A stretch of 40,615 bases of DNA from NCBI RefSeq assembly GCF_003668875.1, contig NZ_RAWM01000078.1, positions 1 through 40,615 on the forward strand. Reading direction: 5' to 3'. Both the position numbers and the translations under genes were made by a program. This DNA comes from Corallococcus interemptor (GTDB taxonomy: Bacteria; Myxococcota; Myxococcia; Myxococcales; Myxococcaceae). This document shows positions 30,603 through 39,429 of the stretch, piece by piece (position 1 is the stretch's first letter; each line of letters begins with the position of its first letter). Below the pieces are notes generated by a model. It saw only the letters and a program-made list of their open reading frames with translations. It did no database searches and had not been told where the DNA came from.

Positions 30603-31667
30603 GTGGAGCGGAGTCCCTTTGGTACGGCCCCGGGCGGTCAGCCGGTGGATGTCTACACGCTCACCAACCGGCAGGGGATGGAGGCGCGCGTCACGAACTA
30701 CGGCGGCATCCTCCTGAGCCTGCGCGTGCCGGACCGGGACGGCCGCTTCGACGACGTGGTGCTGGGCTACGACGCGCTGGCGGACTACGTGGCGGAGTCC
30801 CCGTACTTTGGCGCGCTGGTCGGCCGCTATGGCAACCGCATCGCGCGGGGCCGCTTCACGCTCGACGGCCGGCAGTACACGCTGGCGACGAACAACGGGG
30901 TGAACCACCTGCACGGCGGGCTCAAGGGCTTCGACAAGGTGGTGTGGACGGCGGCGCCCTTCGAGGATGCTCAGGGCATGGGCCTGGTCCTCACCTACGT
31001 CAGCCCCGACGGCGAGGAGGGCTATCCGGGGACGCTGACGGCGCGGGTGACGTACACGCTGACCGCCGGCAACGCGCTCGTCTTCGACTACCACGCCACC
31101 ACGGACAGGCCCACGCCGGTCAACCTCACGCAGCACAGCTACTTCAACCTCGCGGGCGACGGGCAGCGCGACATCCTGGACCATGTCGTCACGTTCAACG
31201 CGGACCGCTTCGTCCCGATTGACGCGACGTCCATCCCGCTGGGGCCGCTGCGCGACGTGACGGGCACGCCGTTCGACTTCCGGCGGCCCACCGCCATTGG
31301 CGCGCGCATCCGGCAGGACGACGAGCAGCTGCGCAACGGGATTGGCTATGACCACTGCCTCGTGCTCGACAAGGGGGGCCAGCCCGGCGCGCTGACGCGG
31401 GCCGCGCACGTGCTGGAGCCCACCACCGGCCGGGTGATGGAGGTCCACACCACGGAGCCGGGCATGCAGTTCTATTCCGGCAACTTCCTGGACGGCACGC
31501 TGAAGGGGAAGCGGGGCGCCGTCTACCACCACCGCTTCGGCTTCGCGCTGGAGACCCAGCACCTGCCAGACTCACCGAACCAGCCGGCCTTCCCCTCCAC
31601 CATCCTGCGCCCGGGCGAAGAGTACCGCTCGCGCACCGTGTACCGCTTCTCCGTCTCTGGAGCGTGA
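30603..31667 (+). CDS. galM: Aldose 1-epimerase (galactose mutarotase)
   Basis: 354 residues from a GTG at 30603, with AGGAGG five bases upstream. It interconverts the alpha and beta anomers of galactose ahead of galactokinase. Active-site elements are present: NHLHGG with His102/His104, His178 in NLTQHSYFNL as the general acid, and Glu317 in FALETQHLPDSPNQP as the general base. EPGMQFYSGNFLDG is also typical. There is no signal peptide, so it is cytoplasmic. It is the first gene of a long plus-strand series that continues with galK 36 bases downstream. Confidence 0.95.
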   Translation: MERSPFGTAPGGQPVDVYTLTNRQGMEARVTNYGGILLSLRVPDRDGRFDDVVLGYDALADYVAESPYFGALVGRYGNRIARGRFTLDGRQYTLATNNGVNHLHGGLKGFDKVVWTAAPFEDAQGMGLVLTYVSPDGEEGYPGTLTARVTYTLTAGNALVFDYHATTDRPTPVNLTQHSYFNLAGDGQRDILDHVVTFNADRFVPIDATSIPLGPLRDVTGTPFDFRRPTAIGARIRQDDEQLRNGIGYDHCLVLDKGGQPGALTRAAHVLEPTTGRVMEVHTTEPGMQFYSGNFLDGTLKGKRGAVYHHRFGFALETQHLPDSPNQPAFPSTILRPGEEYRSRTVYRFSVSGA

Positions 31668-31703
31668 AGCTCCACTCGCGTCCCCACCCTGGTGAATACA
31701 TCC

Positions 31704-32840
31704 ATGACGCTTCGCGAACAGGTCGAGCAGGACTTCCACCGGCGCTTCGGCGCGGCCCCCACCGCCGTCGTGCGGGCCCCGGGCCGCGTCAACCTCATCG
31801 GTGAGCACACCGACTACAACGACGGCTTCGTGCTCCCCATCGCCATCGACCGCGAGGTGTGGATCGCCTTGCGTCCGCGCGAGGACCGCCGCGTCGTCGT
31901 CCACTCGCTCGACTACGGCGAGTCCCTGTCCTTCGAGATCGGGCCGCTGTCTCGCGCCGGCAAGGAGTGGGGTGAGTACCTCAAGGGTGTCGCCTGGGCG
32001 CTGCAGGAGGCCGGCCACACGCTGAAGGGCTGGGAGGGCGTGATGGGCGGGGACGTGCCGCGGGGCGCGGGGCTCTCCTCGTCCGCCGCCGTGGAGCTGG
32101 CCACGCTGCGCGCCTTCGCCACGGTGAGCGGCCTGCCGTGGCAGCCCTCCACCATGGCGCTGCTCGGCCAGCGCGTGGAGAACCAGTGGATGGGCCTCAA
32201 CACCGGCATCATGGACCAGATGATCGTCGCGGGCGGACGCAAGGGCCACGCGCTGCTCATCGACTGCCGCGACCTGTCGCTCCAGCCCGTGCGCCTTCCC
32301 CAGGGCGCCGTGGTCGTCGTGCTCGACACGGGGACGCGCCGGGGGCTGGTGGACTCCGCCTACAACGAGCGCCGGAGCCAGTGCGAGGCCGCCGCGCGCT
32401 TCTTCGGCGTCAAGGCGCTGCGGGATGTGGACCGGGACACCTTCATGGAGCGGGAGGACGCACTGGACCCGCTGGTGCGCCAGCGCGCGCAGCACGTCAT
32501 CACGGAGAACGACCGCACCGTGCAGGCCGCCGAGGCGATGCGCGACGGAAACCTGTCGCGGCTGGGCCAGCTGATGGACGCAAGCCATGACAGCCTGCGC
32601 GACGACTTCGAGGTCACCAACGAGGCGCTCGACACCATCGTCATGCTGGCGCGAGAGGAGCCTGGCTGCCTGGGCGCCCGGATGACGGGCGCGGGCTTCG
32701 GCGGCTGCGCGGTGGCGCTCGTCGAAACCGAGCACGCCGACGCGTTCGTCCAGAGCGTCCACGCGAAGTACGCGCAGGCCACGGGGAACACGCCGCAGTG
32801 CTACGTGTGCCAGGCCGCGGACGGGGCGAACGTCGTCTGA
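31704..32840 (+). CDS. galK: Galactokinase
   Basis: 378 residues from the ATG at 31704; a GTG at 31692 would add four residues, and neither has a strong ribosome-binding site. It phosphorylates alpha-D-galactose at C1 using ATP. GHMP-kinase motifs are complete: APGRVNLIGEHTDYNDG (residues 25-41), the ATP loop PRGAGLSSSAAVE (119-131), the catalytic Asp171 in NTGIMDQM, and MTGAGFGGCAVAL near the C-terminus. It follows galM closely. No galactose-1-phosphate uridylyltransferase (galT) is seen in the window, which leaves the fate of the product open. Confidence 0.96.
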   Translation: MTLREQVEQDFHRRFGAAPTAVVRAPGRVNLIGEHTDYNDGFVLPIAIDREVWIALRPREDRRVVVHSLDYGESLSFEIGPLSRAGKEWGEYLKGVAWALQEAGHTLKGWEGVMGGDVPRGAGLSSSAAVELATLRAFATVSGLPWQPSTMALLGQRVENQWMGLNTGIMDQMIVAGGRKGHALLIDCRDLSLQPVRLPQGAVVVVLDTGTRRGLVDSAYNERRSQCEAAARFFGVKALRDVDRDTFMEREDALDPLVRQRAQHVITENDRTVQAAEAMRDGNLSRLGQLMDASHDSLRDDFEVTNEALDTIVMLAREEPGCLGARMTGAGFGGCAVALVETEHADAFVQSVHAKYAQATGNTPQCYVCQAADGANVV

Positions 32841-32882
32841 CGTGCCCCCGGGTGTGGAGCCCTGAACCTCTCTTGTCAGTCC

Positions 32883-32899
32883 GGGGCGCTTGCCGCCCC
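32883..32899. other. GC-rich hairpin between galK and the ABC transporter genes
   Basis: GGGGCG (32883-32888), loop CTTGC, CGCCCC (32894-32899), in the 74-base gap and 16 bases before the ATPase start. There is no T-run. It could tune expression of the transporter relative to galM-galK, or be an mRNA-stabilising stem. Confidence 0.3.
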
Positions 32900-32914
32900 C
32901 CAGGAACGTGAACG

Positions 32915-34012
32915 ATGGCGGATGTGCTGCTTCGGGATGTGCGGAAGCAATATGGCTCGCAGGCGGTGATTCACGGTGTCTCGCTCGAGCTGCGACACCG
33001 CGAGTTCATCGTCTTCGTCGGCCCCTCGGGGTGCGGCAAGTCCACGCTGCTGCGGATGATCGCCGGCCTGGAGGAGGTGAGCGGCGGTGAAATCTCCATT
33101 GGCGGGCGCCGGGTCAACGACACGCCAGCGGGTGACCGCGGCATCGCCATGGTCTTCCAGAACTACGCCCTCTATCCGCACATGACGGCGGCCGGCAACA
33201 TGGCCTTCGGCCTGCGCAACATCGGCACGCCGCGCGCTGAAATCGAAGAGCGCGTGGCGAGCGCCGCGAAGACGCTGCAGATCGAACACCTGCTCAACCG
33301 CCGCCCCTCGCAGATGTCCGGCGGCCAGCGCCAGCGAATCGCCATTGGGCGCGCCATCGTCCGCCGGCCCGACGTCTTCCTCTTCGACGAGCCGCTCTCC
33401 AACCTGGACGCGGCGCTGCGGGTGCAGATGCGCGTGGAGCTGGTGCAGCTCCACCAGCGGCTGGAGGCGACGTCCATCTACGTCACCCACGACCAGGTCG
33501 AGGCGATGACCATGGCGGATCGCATCGTCGTCTTCCGCGACGGGCGCATCGAACAGGTGGGCACGCCGCTGGAGGTCTACCGGTCGCCCGCGAACACCTT
33601 CGTCGCCGGCTTCATGGGCGCCCCCAAGATGAACCTGCTCCAGGCGCGGGTGGTGGCCGTCAGCCCCGGCGTGGTGGAGGTCGCCCTGCCGGGCGGCCGG
33701 GCCGTGCTCCCCGCCGAGGGCCGCACGCTGGCGGCGGACGCGCCTGTCACCTTCGGCGTCCGTCCGGAGCACGTCCGGCCGACATCGGGGGAGGGCGTCT
33801 TCCGGGGACACGCGCGGGCCATTGAACGGCTGGGGCGCGAAACGCTGCTGCACGTGGTGGGGGCGGACGGGGCCACGCTCATCGCCACCGACACGGGGGA
33901 CAGCACCGTCCGCCTTGGCGACACGGTGTCGCTCGCGATTGAACCCGGCCAGGGCCGGCTCTTTGGCGCGGATGGAATGGCCCTGCCTCCCGCCGCCGCG
34001 AGCGCCGCATGA
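32915..34012 (+). CDS. Sugar ABC transporter ATP-binding protein (MalK/UgpC/MsmK type)
   Basis: 365 residues, with a nucleotide-binding domain plus the C-terminal regulatory OB/TOBE domain of the MalK type. Motifs: Walker A GPSGCGKST (36-44), Q-loop Gln82, signature MSGGQ (134-138), Walker B VFLFDE (154-159), H-loop His192. AGFMGAPKMNLL marks the start of the TOBE part. It powers import by the two permeases encoded next. Its stop overlaps the first permease start (ATGA), so translation is coupled. MsmK-type ATPases can serve more than one importer. Confidence 0.96.
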   Translation: MADVLLRDVRKQYGSQAVIHGVSLELRHREFIVFVGPSGCGKSTLLRMIAGLEEVSGGEISIGGRRVNDTPAGDRGIAMVFQNYALYPHMTAAGNMAFGLRNIGTPRAEIEERVASAAKTLQIEHLLNRRPSQMSGGQRQRIAIGRAIVRRPDVFLFDEPLSNLDAALRVQMRVELVQLHQRLEATSIYVTHDQVEAMTMADRIVVFRDGRIEQVGTPLEVYRSPANTFVAGFMGAPKMNLLQARVVAVSPGVVEVALPGGRAVLPAEGRTLAADAPVTFGVRPEHVRPTSGEGVFRGHARAIERLGRETLLHVVGADGATLIATDTGDSTVRLGDTVSLAIEPGQGRLFGADGMALPPAAASAA

Positions 34013-34944
34013 GTGTCCAGGCCACGAGTGTCGTCCCGGTCCAGGCTCCTGAGGCCGGCTCGCGCAACGGAAGCCTTGCGCGCCAGCGCAACGCCGTCGC
34101 CGGATATGCCTTCCTGGCGCCCTTCCTCCTGTTCTACGGCGTCTTCCTGCTCTACCCCTTCGCGCTCGGCCTGTGGATGAGCCTGCACGACTGGGAGATC
34201 GTCGGGGACTATCGCGAGTACATCGGCTTCTTGAACTACGTGGAGCTGTGGGACGACCCGTACTTCTGGGACGCCCTCAAGCGCACCCTGCAGTTCGCCG
34301 CCATGACGGCCCCTGCCGCGACGTTGCTGGGCCTGGTCCTGGCGCTGGCGCTCCAGAAGCCGTTGCGCATCTACGCCGCGCTGCGGGCCGTGTTCTTCGC
34401 CTCCAACATCTTCTCCGTCACCGTCGTCACCCTGGTGTGGGCCATGGTGCTCAACCCCGACCGCGGCCTCATCGCCAACGGCCTGCGCGCGGTGGGCCTT
34501 CAGCCCATCGCCTTCCTGGCCGACAAGGACTGGGCGATGCCGGCGCTGATGGTGACCTCCCTGTGGTGGACCGCCGGCCTCCCGATGGCGCTCTTCCTCG
34601 CCGGCCTCCAGCAGATCCCTCCGGAGGTCTACGAGGCGGCCCGGCTGGACAAGGCGTCGCGGTGGGCGGTGCTGCGGCACATCACGCTTCCGGCGCTCGC
34701 GCGCACCACGCTGCTCGTGGTGGTGCTCCAGACGGTGATGCACCTCCAGGTGTTCGGCCAGCCGCTGCTGATGACGCGCGGCGGGCCCGCCAACTCCACC
34801 CGGCCGCTGGTGCAGCTCATCTACGAGACGAGTTTCCGCGACTGGCGCTCCGGCTACGCGTCCGCCGTCTCGACGGTGTTGTTCGTCCTGATGTTCGGCG
34901 TGGCGCTGCTGCAGTTCCGCCTGTCGCGGCAGGAAGGGGAGTGA
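34009..34944 (+). CDS. Sugar ABC transporter permease (MalF/UgpA type)
   Basis: 311 residues with six hydrophobic segments, the first near 30-55 (AFLAPFLLFYGVFLLYPFAL). The EAA loop that docks on the ATPase is clear: YEAARLDKASRWAVLRHITL, then PAL, at about 205-226. It has the short UgpA/LacF-like architecture without the large MalF periplasmic domain. It pairs with the next gene; the stop and start are four bases apart. Confidence 0.95.
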   Translation: MSVQATSVVPVQAPEAGSRNGSLARQRNAVAGYAFLAPFLLFYGVFLLYPFALGLWMSLHDWEIVGDYREYIGFLNYVELWDDPYFWDALKRTLQFAAMTAPAATLLGLVLALALQKPLRIYAALRAVFFASNIFSVTVVTLVWAMVLNPDRGLIANGLRAVGLQPIAFLADKDWAMPALMVTSLWWTAGLPMALFLAGLQQIPPEVYEAARLDKASRWAVLRHITLPALARTTLLVVVLQTVMHLQVFGQPLLMTRGGPANSTRPLVQLIYETSFRDWRSGYASAVSTVLFVLMFGVALLQFRLSRQEGE

Positions 34945-34948
34945 GGCG

Positions 34949-35773
34949 ATGAACCGGACCCTGACGGACCGCCTCATCCTCGCCTTGGTGGTGGCCGCCG
35001 CCTTCGTGTGGATGATGCCGATGCTGTGGGTGCTGACCCTGTCGCTCAAGCCCAACGAGGAGCTGGTGCGCTCCACGAACGGCATCATCCCCTGGCCGCG
35101 CACCCTGGAGCACTTCGCCACGTTGCTGCGGGTGTCCCTGACGCCGCGCTGGCTGCTCAACAGCGTGGTGGTCGCCGTGGGCATGACGGCGGCCACGCTG
35201 CTGCTGTCGTCGCTCGCGGGCTACGCGTTCGCCCGCATCGACTTTCCCGGGCGCCGCGCCGTCTTCCTGCTGGTGATGGCCGGGCTCATGGTGCCCGAGC
35301 AGGCCATCCTCGTGCCCTTGCACGCCATGTTCGCGGACTGGGAGCTGCACAACACGTACTTCTCTCTCATTGCCCCGCGCCTGGCCGGGCCGATGGGCGT
35401 GTTCCTGATGACGCAGTTCTTCAAGGCGGTTCCCCGCGAACTGGAGGAGGCCGCGGAACTCGACAACGCGGGCCGCTTCAAGATCTTCTGGTCGGTGATG
35501 CTGCCGCTGTCGCGTCCCGCGCTGACGACGCTGGGCATCTTCACCTTCCTGTTCGCGTGGAACGACTTCCTCTGGCCCGTCGTCACCGCGACGCAGCCGG
35601 AGATGTACACGCTCAGCGTCGGACTGGGTTCGTTGCAGGGCAACTTCGCGATGTCGGAGGGGCTCGGCTTCCTGATGGCGTCGGCCGTGTTCGCCAGCGC
35701 CCCGATGCTCCTGCTCTACGTCGTGTTCCAACGCTACATCGTGCAAGGCATCGCCATCACTGGCGGCAAGTAG
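34949..35773 (+). CDS. Sugar ABC transporter permease (MalG/UgpE type)
   Basis: 274 residues with six hydrophobic segments. The EAA loop is EEAAELDNAGRFKIFWSVML followed by PLSRPAL (about 166-192). The N-terminal MMPMLWVLTLSLKPNEEL and the NSVVVAVGMTAATLLLSSLA segment are typical of MalG-like subunits. It forms the translocation channel with the preceding permease. The substrate is set mainly by the binding protein encoded 20 bases downstream. Confidence 0.95.
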   Translation: MNRTLTDRLILALVVAAAFVWMMPMLWVLTLSLKPNEELVRSTNGIIPWPRTLEHFATLLRVSLTPRWLLNSVVVAVGMTAATLLLSSLAGYAFARIDFPGRRAVFLLVMAGLMVPEQAILVPLHAMFADWELHNTYFSLIAPRLAGPMGVFLMTQFFKAVPRELEEAAELDNAGRFKIFWSVMLPLSRPALTTLGIFTFLFAWNDFLWPVVTATQPEMYTLSVGLGSLQGNFAMSEGLGFLMASAVFASAPMLLLYVVFQRYIVQGIAITGGK

Positions 35774-35793
35774 CCGGAAATGGAGCCGCTCCC

Positions 35794-37104
35794 ATGAAGA
35801 TGAAGACGCTCCTGCTGGCCGCGATGCTTGGCACCAGCTCCGCACAGGCCGGGACGGAGATCACCCTGTTCCGCTTCTTTGGCGGTTGCAGCGACGCGTA
35901 CGCCAACGTCACGGACGTGACGAAGGCGGTGGGCGAGTGCGGCATCGTCCAGGTGCTGACCAACAAGTTCAACGCGGAGAACACGGACGGCATCACCGTC
36001 AAGACGCAGTCGGTGGAGTGGGGCGTCTACTACGACCGGCTGAGCGCCAACGTCGCGGGCCGCACCCCGCCGGACATCGCCGTCATGCACCGCAGCGTCC
36101 TGCCGAACTACCAGGTGCGAAACCTCCTGCTGCCGCTGGGCAAGGACTTCGCGGCGGTGGGCATCGACGTCGCGGACTTCGTGCCGGCGGCGCGCGAGGG
36201 CGTCACCGCCAACGGCGAGCTCTGGGCGCTGCCGTTCGACCTCCACGCCCTGCTGTGGCACGTCAACGCCGACCTGTTCATCCAGGCGGGGCTCGTGGAT
36301 GAGCAGGGCCAGCCGAAGCTGCCCCGAAGCCCCGCCGAGCTGATGCAGCACGCCGCGACGATGAAGGCGAAGACGGGCAAGGCCTACTTCGCCATCCCCT
36401 CCGGCGCGGACCCGATGCCCTCCTGGCAGTACCTCAGCTGGGTCTGGCAGCAGGGCGGCAACATCGTGGACGCGCAGAAGAAGGAGGCGCTGCTGGAGTC
36501 GAAGGAGAGCCGGGAGGCGCTGCGCCTGCTGGACGCGCTCTACGCGGCGGGCGCCGCCAATCCCCAGCACGACTACGCCGCCGCGCAGCAGGCCTTCCTC
36601 GCCGGCGACGCGGCGGTGCTGGTGAACGGCACCTGGGGTGTGGACACGTACGCGGCCCAGGCCGCCACGGCGAAGTCAGGCCTCAAGAACTACGTCGTGC
36701 GGGACATGCCCTCCCTCTACGGCAGGGAGGCCGTCTGGTCCGACAGCCACACATGGGTCATGCCGAAGCAGCCGAAGCCGGATGCCGCGAAGCAGAAGGC
36801 GGCGCTCACCTTCCTGAAGTTCCTCAACGACAACAGCCTCCAGTGGGCCCGGACCGGGCACCTGCCGGTGCGCGTCTCGGTGCTGCAGAGCGCACCGATG
36901 AAGGCCCTGCCGCACCGGGCGGAGTACACGCGCACCGCCACCATCGCCACGGCGCTGCCGCCCATCCAGTACCAGCGTGCGCTGGGCGACCTGCTGGTCA
37001 ACGAGCTGAACTCCACCTGGCTGGTCCAGAAGGATCCGGACAAGGCCCTGGCGGATTCCCAGCGGGCGGCCGCGAGCATCCTGCGCCGCTCCCGTCGCAG
37101 ATAG
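35794..37104 (+). CDS. Extracellular sugar-binding protein of the ABC importer
   Basis: 436 residues from the ATG at 35794, with GGAG eight bases upstream; a second Met at 35800 is possible. The signal peptide MKMKTLLLAAMLGTSSAQA precedes Gly20, a signal peptidase I site, so the protein is soluble periplasmic rather than a lipoprotein. It has family 1 solute-binding features: VLTNKFNAEN with YYDRLSANVAGRTPPDIAVM, ALPFDLHALLWHVNADLF, and a trailing FLKFLNDNSLQWA. An early Cys pair (FFGGCSDAY and GECGIV) may form a disulfide. It delivers oligosaccharide to the two permeases. Confidence 0.93.
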   Translation: MKMKTLLLAAMLGTSSAQAGTEITLFRFFGGCSDAYANVTDVTKAVGECGIVQVLTNKFNAENTDGITVKTQSVEWGVYYDRLSANVAGRTPPDIAVMHRSVLPNYQVRNLLLPLGKDFAAVGIDVADFVPAAREGVTANGELWALPFDLHALLWHVNADLFIQAGLVDEQGQPKLPRSPAELMQHAATMKAKTGKAYFAIPSGADPMPSWQYLSWVWQQGGNIVDAQKKEALLESKESREALRLLDALYAAGAANPQHDYAAAQQAFLAGDAAVLVNGTWGVDTYAAQAATAKSGLKNYVVRDMPSLYGREAVWSDSHTWVMPKQPKPDAAKQKAALTFLKFLNDNSLQWARTGHLPVRVSVLQSAPMKALPHRAEYTRTATIATALPPIQYQRALGDLLVNELNSTWLVQKDPDKALADSQRAAASILRRSRRR

Positions 37105-37148
37105 CCCCTTCCACGTTTCCTTTGCCTCCACTCGCATCACGCGCCCCC

Positions 37149-38327
37149 ATGACATCTTCCGTTCTTCCTCCGGACGCGACGCGTACGCTCGGCGACATTG
37201 TCGCGAACCTGCCGAGGGTCCCCGAACCGCTCGTCGATGAGACGCTGCCAGACCCCTTCGTGCTGCGACTGACGGCGGCGAGCCCCGGTGGCGCGCGCAC
37301 CGCGGGACTCTGGCTGGTGGCCACCACCAATGATCAGCCGTTCGCCTTCCGGCTGTATCGCTTCGACGGCGGCCGCTGGGTGCCGCACCTGAAGGATGGC
37401 AGGCCTTGCGCCATCTTCCCCGAAGGAAGGATCCCCGCGTGGTGGAACGCCGGTGAGCTGGATCCGCTCTCTCCGGGCCTGCCCCGGGACCTCGTCGTGG
37501 CTCGCTGGGCCCCTGAGATCGACGTGCGCCACGGGCTGCTCACGCTGCACTACACCGCGAGGGACCGCGCAGGCATCCTGCGCTCCGCCTACGCCACGGC
37601 CACCGCCATCGACGGCGAGTGGACGGACCATGGCTTCCTGGACATCAACGTCCGCGTGAAGGACCTGGCGCCTGGCTATCCGGGCGGGCCCGCCGGCGGG
37701 AACCCCGTGGTGGGGATGATTGATGGCCACGTGGCCGCGGCGGTCGGCGCGGACGGGAAGGAGCGCACGTTCCTGCTCACCAAGGTGGACGGCAACGGGC
37801 TGCAGTGGACGGACCCGGCGACGGGGCAGCGCCACAAGGCGTCCACGCCCATCCTGTCGCATGCGTTCCGGCAGGAGTCCGATGGCCGCATCACGCTCCT
37901 GGGCCCGGCGAAGGTCCTGCTCACCAATGGCCCGCATCACGACGGACTGGTCGAGGGCCAGTTCGTGGTGCATGAGAACGGTCAGTCCTACCTCTTCTAC
38001 AGCGCGGGCTTCTTCGGCAACGCCGAGTACCGCACGTACGTCGCGAAGGTGGACCTGCTGGCGCACGAGGTGCGGGACGAAAGGCTCCTCATCGACAGCC
38101 AGAGCCCGGCGCTCGGCGGGCAATGGAATGGCCCGGGTCATCCCTCGTTCGTGCAGGTGGGCGAGGGCCTCCACGCGATGTACCTGCACGCATGGCGCAA
38201 CGGCACTGAGTACTCCAAGGACGGGGACCAGCGCAGGGCCCTCCAGTTCCATGTCGCCTTCCGGGACCTGGAGGGCCGCCCGTGTGAGCCGTTCGTCGTG
38301 GAAGCGCGTTTCTCCACCCCGGCCTGA
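37149..38327 (+). CDS. Glycoside hydrolase family 43-like enzyme (cytoplasmic-looking)
   Basis: 392 residues from the ATG at 37149. There is no Shine-Dalgarno site or signal peptide. GH43-type residues can be placed: Asp35 (ETLPDPFVL), Asp192 (VGMIDGHVA, a variant of the usual IDPS/IDAS) and Glu269 (LVEGQFVV), plus ARWAPEID at 118-125. The spacing between the second and third acids is standard; the N-terminal blade is longer than usual because of an inserted segment (about 70-115). It probably cleaves imported oligosaccharides. It is more divergent than the other three GH43 enzymes here, so it may belong to a distinct subfamily. Confidence 0.75.
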   Translation: MTSSVLPPDATRTLGDIVANLPRVPEPLVDETLPDPFVLRLTAASPGGARTAGLWLVATTNDQPFAFRLYRFDGGRWVPHLKDGRPCAIFPEGRIPAWWNAGELDPLSPGLPRDLVVARWAPEIDVRHGLLTLHYTARDRAGILRSAYATATAIDGEWTDHGFLDINVRVKDLAPGYPGGPAGGNPVVGMIDGHVAAAVGADGKERTFLLTKVDGNGLQWTDPATGQRHKASTPILSHAFRQESDGRITLLGPAKVLLTNGPHHDGLVEGQFVVHENGQSYLFYSAGFFGNAEYRTYVAKVDLLAHEVRDERLLIDSQSPALGGQWNGPGHPSFVQVGEGLHAMYLHAWRNGTEYSKDGDQRRALQFHVAFRDLEGRPCEPFVVEARFSTPA

Positions 38328-38339
38328 CGAAAGCCTCGG

Positions 38340-39407
38340 ATGCCACTCCTGCCACTGCTGGTCCTCGGCGCCGCACTGACGGCCGCGACCTATACCAACC
38401 CTGTCTTCGACGAGGACTTCCCGGACCCCACCGTCCTCGACGCGGGCGGTGGGTGGTACTACGCCTACGCGACGCAGGGCACCGTCGCCGGCAAGGTGCA
38501 GAACGTCCAGGCGGCCCGCACGCGCGACCTCGTGAAGTGGGAGCGCGTGGGCGACGCGCTGCCCGTGAAGCCCACGTGGGCGTCGACGACGCAGATGTTC
38601 TGGGCGCCGGACGTCCACCGTCGCGGGCGTAAGTTCTTCCTGTACTTCTCCGCCACCCTGGACCCCGAGCGTGCGGAGAGCTTCAAGAAGGAGCGGGGCG
38701 CGGTGGACAGCCCGGAGGGCGTCTTCTGCCTGGGTGTCGCCACTGCGTCCAAGCCCGAGGGCCCGTTCCGCGACAGCGGGCGTCCGCTCGTGTGCGGGCT
38801 GTCCTTCGTCAACATCGACCCGATGGCCTTCGATGACGCGCGCACGGGGCGCAAGTACCTCTACTGGGGTTCGGGCTTCCAGCCCATCCGCGTGCAGGAG
38901 CTGGCGGCGGACGGGCTCTCCTTCAAGAAGGGGAGCGCTCCCACGGAGCTGGTGCGCGCGGACAAGGGCGTCCCGTTCCAGTCCCTGGTCGAGGGCGCGT
39001 GGGTCGTCCAGCGCGACGGCTACTACTACCTCTTCTATTCGGGCGAGAACTGCTGCCACGGCCCGCTGCAGGACGTGAAGTACGCGGCCCTGGTGGCGCG
39101 CTCCCGCACCCCCACCGGCCCCTTCGAGACGCTGGCGCATGCGACGGGCGCGCCCGACAGCGCCGTGCTGCGCCGGAGCGAGGCGTGGGTCGCGCCGGGC
39201 CACAACTCCGTCTTCACCGACCGCAAGGGGCAGGACTGGATTGCCTACCACGCCATCGACGTGCGGCGTCCCTACGTCGAGGAGGTCATCGGCCAGGACC
39301 GCGCGGTGCGCCGCCCCATGTTGATGGACCGGCTCACGTGGAAGGACGGATGGCCGCGCGTCGAGGGCGGGATGCCTTCCGCGGGCCCCGTGGCCGCGCC
39401 GCGCTGA
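38340..39407 (+). CDS. Glycoside hydrolase family 43 enzyme, probably exported
   Basis: 355 residues from the ATG at 38340. A short hydrophobic N-terminus (MPLLPLLVLGAALTAATYT) without positive charge may be a weak signal peptide. GH43 residues: Asp29 (DEDFPDPTVL), Asp160 (VNIDPMAF) and Glu219 (SLVEGAWVV), with MFWAPDV at 86-92. Extra Cys (VFCLG, LVCGL, ENCCHG) fit an exported protein with disulfides. It is likely an arabinan or arabinofuranoside-type hydrolase; specificity is unproven. It starts 12 bases after the previous GH43 gene and the PhyH gene follows 22 bases later. Confidence 0.9.
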   Translation: MPLLPLLVLGAALTAATYTNPVFDEDFPDPTVLDAGGGWYYAYATQGTVAGKVQNVQAARTRDLVKWERVGDALPVKPTWASTTQMFWAPDVHRRGRKFFLYFSATLDPERAESFKKERGAVDSPEGVFCLGVATASKPEGPFRDSGRPLVCGLSFVNIDPMAFDDARTGRKYLYWGSGFQPIRVQELAADGLSFKKGSAPTELVRADKGVPFQSLVEGAWVVQRDGYYYLFYSGENCCHGPLQDVKYAALVARSRTPTGPFETLAHATGAPDSAVLRRSEAWVAPGHNSVFTDRKGQDWIAYHAIDVRRPYVEEVIGQDRAVRRPMLMDRLTWKDGWPRVEGGMPSAGPVAAPR

Positions 39408-39429
39408 CCGGCAAGTGAGGAGAGGGAAC

